From UBA11164 sp034376725 (GTDB taxonomy: Bacteria > Pseudomonadota > Gammaproteobacteria > Xanthomonadales > Xanthomonadaceae): 27,536 nt of DNA. Shown here in pieces: positions 24,115 through 27,536 of this stretch (its first letter is position 1; every line of letters begins with the position of its first letter). The stretch lies in contig JAXMJH010000113.1 of NCBI GenBank assembly GCA_034376725.1, positions 1 to 27,536 on the forward strand, read 5' to 3'. A program made the position numbers and the translations under genes. The notes below the pieces were generated by a model. That model was not told the DNA's origin and searched no databases. It worked only from the letters and a program-made list of their open reading frames with translations.

Positions 24115-24573
24115 TCACCGCGCCAACCGCTTTTCCATGCGCAGCGCCTCGGCGCCGTCCTGGTAGTAGCCCGGCACCCGGTCGAGCGGCTCGAAGCCGG
24201 CCTTGCCATAGAGCGCAATAGCGGCACGATTGTCGGCCCGCACCTCCAGCCGGAGCCGGTCGCAGCCGCGCGCGCGGGCGCCGGCTTCGGCATCGGCCAG
24301 CAGCGCCACGCCCAGGCCCTGCCCGCGCAGCGCTGGATCCACCACGATCGAGTACAGCCGCGCCAGCCGACTGCCGCGTCGAAACAGGCACAGGCTGCTG
24401 GCCACCACCCGCGCCTCGTCGATCATCACCCGCAACCGCGCAGCCGGGTTGCAGATGTGATGACGATACTGGCGCGCCGAAAGCCGGTCGCCGGGGAAGC
24501 CAGCCTCCAGCATGAGCAGGCCGGGCAGGTCTGCGGCAACGGCGTCGCGCGGGCTGGAAGGCAGATTCGACAT
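24115..24573 (-). CDS. GNAT family N-acetyltransferase
   Basis: A 152-residue acetyl-CoA-dependent acetyltransferase. The acetyl-CoA loop is in VVDPALRGQGLGVALLADAEAGARARG (about residues 77-103), and the C-terminal ADNRAAIALYGKAGFE is the motif-B region resembling RimI-type enzymes. The substrate is unknown. It diverges from a RimK-like ATP-grasp ligase, with 130 bases between. Related ATP-grasp ligases with the same N-terminal domain often lie next to GNAT genes, so a shared pathway (for example modified peptides or amino acids) is plausible but not shown. Start ATG 24573 lacks a strong ribosome site. Confidence 0.88.
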   Translation of the reverse strand: MSNLPSSPRDAVAADLPGLLMLEAGFPGDRLSARQYRHHICNPAARLRVMIDEARVVASSLCLFRRGSRLARLYSIVVDPALRGQGLGVALLADAEAGARARGCDRLRLEVRADNRAAIALYGKAGFEPLDRVPGYYQDGAEALRMEKRLAR

Positions 24574-24703
24574 CGCCGGACTGTAACCCGGATCGCCCTG
24601 CCCCAGGCGGGCCAGCTAAACGCCCGGCAACAGCGCCACGGCTGGCCCCTGCCGCGTCGGGCCGCTACCTGTCAGACTGCGCGCACACTCGCCAGACACT
24701 GCC

Positions 24704-26191
24704 ATGAGCCGCCTCCAGATCGTCGTCGAAAAAGCCTCGGACTGGGGCCAGTTGCACCCCTCGGCCGACGTGGTCACTGCCGTCGACTACCTCAAGCGGC
24801 CGTTCGACAGCGCCGCCAGCGAACGCACCCAGGTCATCAACCTGTGCCGGAGTTTCCGATACCTCGGCCTGGGCTATTACGTCTCGCTGCTGGCCGAGGC
24901 GCGCGGCCACAAGGTGCTGCCCGGTGTGCGCACCATCAACGACCTGCGCCGGCGCTCGCTGTACGGCATCGACATCGAGGACCTGAACGCCCGGCTCAGC
25001 AAGTTCCTGCCCGGCGACACCCGCGACGCCAGCGATTTCGGCCTGCTGGTGTATTTCGGCCAGACCCATTACCCACCGCTGGCCGACCTGGCCCGGCAGG
25101 TGTTCGAACTGTTTCCCTGCCCCATTCTCAAGATTCAGTTCGAGCGCCAGCGGGTTTGGCAGATCGCCTCGATCCGTCCGGTTGGCCTGAACGCGCTCAG
25201 CGAAGACCAGGAAGATGCCTTCGCCACCGCGCTGGATGGCTTCAGCCGGAAGATCTGGCGCAAACCCCGCGCGCCGCGCAAATACCGCTACGACCTGGCC
25301 ATGCTGCACGACCCGGCCGAAATCATGCCGCCATCGGACAAGAAAGCCCTCAAGCAGTTCGTCGCCGCCGGCCGCGAGCTGGGCATCGACGTCGACCCGA
25401 TCACCCGCAACGATTTCGCCCGACTGGCCGAGTACGACGCCCTGTTCATCCGCGAAACCACCGCCCTCGACCACCACACCTACCGCTTCGCCCACCGCGC
25501 CGAGCGCGAGGACATGGTGGTGATCGACGACCCGACCTCGATCCTGCGCTGCACCAACAAGATCTACCTGCACGACCTGCTCAAGTCGAAAAAGCTGCCC
25601 ACTCCCAGGACCGAAATCCTGTTCCGCGACGACCCGGCCAAACTGGCCGCCCTGCCCGACCTGCTGGGCTTTCCCATCGTGCTGAAAATCCCCGACGGCA
25701 GCTTCTCGCGCGGCATCAGCAAGGCCGAAAACCCCGAACAGCTCAAGGCCGCCGCCGACCAGCTGTTCCAGCAGACCGCCCTGCTGCTGGCCCAGGAATA
25801 CGTCTACACCGAATTCGACTGGCGCATCGGCGTACTCGATGGCCAGGCGCTGTATGCCTGTCAGTACTTCATGTCGCGCGGCCACTGGCAGATCTACAAC
25901 CACGCCGCCCAAGGCCGCGCCCGGGTGGGCGGCTGGAAGACCCTGCCGGTCCGCCAGGCCCCGGCGGACGTAGTGAAACTCGCCCTGCGCGCCTGCGCCA
26001 ACATCGGCGACGGCCTGTACGGCGTAGACCTCAAGGCCCTGCCGCACCGCGCCGTGATCATCGAAGTGAACGACAACCCAAGTATCGAATCCGGCGTGGA
26101 AGACGGCTACCTCGGCGAAGACCTGTACCGACGCATCATGGAAGAATTCCTCCGCCGCCTGGAGCGCAAGCGCCTGGGCGTGAGGGATTGA
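24704..26191 (+). CDS. RimK-like ATP-grasp ligase with RLAN-type N-terminus
   Basis: A 495-residue protein with an N-terminal domain (about 1-200) of the RimK-like ATP-grasp-associated type, followed by an ATP-grasp domain (about 290-485). Visible ATP-grasp elements are the CTNKIYLHDLLKSKKLPTPRTEIL segment, LGFPIVLKIPDGSFSRGISK (ATP-binding loop), LLLAQEYVYTEFDWRIGVLDGQAL, and the Mg-binding IIEVNDNPSIESG with Glu454 and Asn456. Such enzymes form amide bonds by acyl-phosphate chemistry, attaching amino acids to carboxylates; the substrate here is unknown. ATG at 24704 begins conserved sequence. Codon usage fits the neighbourhood. The gene diverges from the GNAT gene. Confidence 0.92.
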   Translation: MSRLQIVVEKASDWGQLHPSADVVTAVDYLKRPFDSAASERTQVINLCRSFRYLGLGYYVSLLAEARGHKVLPGVRTINDLRRRSLYGIDIEDLNARLSKFLPGDTRDASDFGLLVYFGQTHYPPLADLARQVFELFPCPILKIQFERQRVWQIASIRPVGLNALSEDQEDAFATALDGFSRKIWRKPRAPRKYRYDLAMLHDPAEIMPPSDKKALKQFVAAGRELGIDVDPITRNDFARLAEYDALFIRETTALDHHTYRFAHRAEREDMVVIDDPTSILRCTNKIYLHDLLKSKKLPTPRTEILFRDDPAKLAALPDLLGFPIVLKIPDGSFSRGISKAENPEQLKAAADQLFQQTALLLAQEYVYTEFDWRIGVLDGQALYACQYFMSRGHWQIYNHAAQGRARVGGWKTLPVRQAPADVVKLALRACANIGDGLYGVDLKALPHRAVIIEVNDNPSIESGVEDGYLGEDLYRRIMEEFLRRLERKRLGVRD

Positions 26192-26251
26192 TCCGGCCGA
26201 TATAGCAACACCGCCCCGCTCTTCCAGCCAACTGCCCCATCGGCGCGCCGG

Positions 26252-26615
26252 TCAAACGGCCTGCAACAGAGGCCGTGAGCGAATGGAATCGCGGGTGAGC
26301 ACCACAAACTGGCCCTGGAAACGCTCCTGGTCGCGCAGCAGGTCGCACAGCCACCCGGCCGGTTCTGCCGGGCGATAGTGGGGCTCTCTAAGCAAGATGA
26401 TTGCAGGGGGAGGCGGTAGCCGACGGTTGAACACCAGCTCCCCGTAGTCCCTGTCGAAGGTGACAATCCAGCGCTGATCGCGCGGCCATTTCCATCACCG
26501 CAATGTCGGTGATTCCAGCGTATCGATCTCTTATCCAGAGTGCGTCGTGGCCCTGCTCGCGCAAGGCGTCAACCGACGGCTGTGGAAAATTCTCGTTGAG
26601 CAGCAGCCGAACCAT
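26252..26615 (-). pseudogene. DUF5615 PIN-like toxin, frameshifted
   Basis: The 5' part (from ATG 26615) encodes MVRLLLNENFPQPSVDALREQGHDALWIRDRYAGI-TDIAVMEMAA, the N-terminal half of a DUF5615 PIN-like nuclease. The rest of the family pattern, DQRWIVTFDRDYGELVFNRRLPPPPAIILLRE, continues in another frame down to 26252. The break falls in a CGCGCG run (26479-26484); two lost bases, or one gained, explain it. The 364-base span restores to about 121 residues, normal for the family. It overlaps the antitoxin stop by one base (TGATG). Whether this is true inactivation or a sequence error cannot be decided here. Confidence 0.75.
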
Positions 26616-26854
26616 CAAGTACGCGCCTTGTCCACCGCGACGAAGGTTTCTTCCTTGAAAATCTCGGACACGAAAGCAAGGGCCGCTCGAACATCCTGCC
26701 GCGTGATGTGCGGATAGGCTTCCAGAATATCCTCGACCGACCAGCCATCGGCCAGCCGATCAAGCAGGAGTTCGACCGAGATGCGCGTACCCTTGACCGT
26801 GGGCTTGCCGACCAGAATATCCGGGTCCGAAACGATGCGATCTCGCCAGTTCAT
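26615..26854 (-). CDS. DUF433 antitoxin
   Basis: A 79-residue DUF433 protein. The family stretch DPDILVGKPTVKGTRISVELLLDRLADGWSVEDILEAYPHIT is complete, followed by DVRAALAF. DUF433 proteins have a helix-turn-helix-like fold and act as antitoxins to DUF5615 PIN-like toxins, probably also repressing their own operon. ATG at 26854 has GGAGG upstream; a longer in-frame start adds unconserved residues. Its stop overlaps the toxin start in TGATG, the usual antitoxin-first order. A weak -10-like TACACT lies on the minus strand at 26912-26917. Confidence 0.9.
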   Translation of the reverse strand: MNWRDRIVSDPDILVGKPTVKGTRISVELLLDRLADGWSVEDILEAYPHITRQDVRAALAFVSEIFKEETFVAVDKART

Positions 26855-26983
26855 ACCTGCCTCCGGGACGCTACGCCCAAAGCGACCGCAGCCGCTCAGG
26901 CCTCGCATTCCAGTGTAACGCCGCGCGAGACCGCACGTTGGTGGGTGGCCATAGACCGCCTGCTCGATGTTCCACCACTTTTG

Positions 26984-27536
26984 GTTTCAATCCGCGCCCG
27001 CCGTTGGATTGGCGGGCGACTGACGCTCAGCGGCTCGCATCCGGCCCTGGCGCAGTTTCAATCCGCGCCCGCCGTTGGATTGGCGGGCGACTATTGCTGG
27101 TTTCCTCAGCGATGTCGTTAGTACCGTTTCAATCCGCGCCCGCCGTTGGATTGGCGGGCGACAAGGCGGCGCGGCCGGCGTCGTGTCGGAGAACACGTTT
27201 CAATCCGCGCCCGCCGTTGGATTGGCGGGCGACCCCCGTGCAAAAATTGGCAACGGGGCGCTGCGCTGGTTTCAATCCGCGCCCGCCGTTGGATTGGCGG
27301 GCGACTTCCACCGTGCACCGTGGCAAGCGCCTGAAGAAGTTTCAATCCGCGCCCGCCGTTGGATTGGCGTGCGACATAGTCAACTGGCAGACGCGCAAAG
27401 TGGGTGCGGAGTTTCAATCCGCGCCCGCCGTTGGATTGGCGGGCGACACGTCTCATTCAGCGCCCTTACTTCGTCCATCTTGTGTTTCAATCCGCGCCCG
27501 CCGTTGGATTGGCGGGCGACGGCCGGAGAAGGTCCA
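26984..27536 (-). CRISPR. CRISPR array, eight repeats, open at the right edge
   Basis: Eight 37-base repeats start at 26984, 27055, 27126, 27197, 27269, 27339, 27411 and 27484, with seven spacers of 33-36 bases and the first 16 bases of an eighth. All repeats are identical except the sixth, which has T for G at 27370. On the minus strand each repeat ends GGATTGAAAC, the usual 3' end that becomes the crRNA handle, so leftward transcription is likely. The first repeat in the window would then be the oldest, distal end, and the leader and cas genes would be right of 27536. No cas gene is in the window and type cannot be fixed. The sequence left of 26984 is not A/T-rich, arguing against a leader there. 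Confidence 0.97.

Noticed and set aside
23371..26205. 944-residue plus-strand open frame
   Set aside because: It crosses the antisense of two genes and then an alternate frame of the ATP-grasp gene, becoming Arg/Pro-rich; not a protein.
26987..27456. Open frames within the CRISPR array (repeating ARQSNGGRGLK-like peptides)
   Set aside because: They are translations of the 37-base repeats and spacers, a common false annotation.

Overview
The window is G+C-rich chromosomal DNA from a gammaproteobacterium. The gene content suggests a Xanthomonadales-like lineage: a pyrophosphate-type phosphofructokinase near a proton-pumping pyrophosphatase, the thiE-hemL pair beside rubredoxin, and the lptM-dapF-DUF484-xerC order. 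This assignment is inferred from gene content and order, not from a 16S sequence.

Layout, left to right. Positions 1-240 hold what looks like the promoter and leader of an rRNA operon read leftward, with the 16S gene outside the window. Next come a DUF192 protein and a SirB1-like protein (+), rubredoxin (-), then a tightly packed + strand run: thiE, hemL, a PLP-dependent trans-sulfuration enzyme and a voltage-gated-type ion channel. An 800-base gene-free stretch (5928-6725) carries two nearly identical 207-base repeats, each built from two oppositely facing GTAG-type REP hairpins. A minus-strand run follows: adk, mpl, a LON-substrate-binding-domain protein, an HSDL2-like dehydrogenase and a glyoxalase I. 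Divergent from adk lie pfp, hppA and ppa, three genes of pyrophosphate metabolism. Then come the minus-strand cell-envelope and recombination cluster lptM-dapF-DUF484-xerC, an unknown membrane protein (+), two tandem S9-family peptidases (one lipoprotein-like, one with a Sec signal), a DUF2179-type membrane protein and a GNAT acetyltransferase divergent from a RimK-like ATP-grasp ligase.

The right end is accessory: a DUF433/DUF5615 toxin-antitoxin pair whose toxin is frameshifted, and a CRISPR array of eight 37-base repeats running off the right edge. No cas gene is visible. The repeat 3' end (GGATTGAAAC on the minus strand) suggests leftward transcription with the leader and cas genes to the right.

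How the genes work together: adk, pfp, hppA and ppa all touch adenylate or PPi balance. PPi can drive glycolytic phosphorylation (pfp), pump protons (hppA) or be hydrolysed (ppa). lptM and dapF serve the envelope (LPS assembly, meso-DAP), as does mpl (murein peptide recycling). I found no complete unknown multi-gene system. The least ordinary signals are the pseudoknot-capable CRISPR repeat, the folded REP doublets, the broken toxin and the zinc-ribbon-tailed channel.
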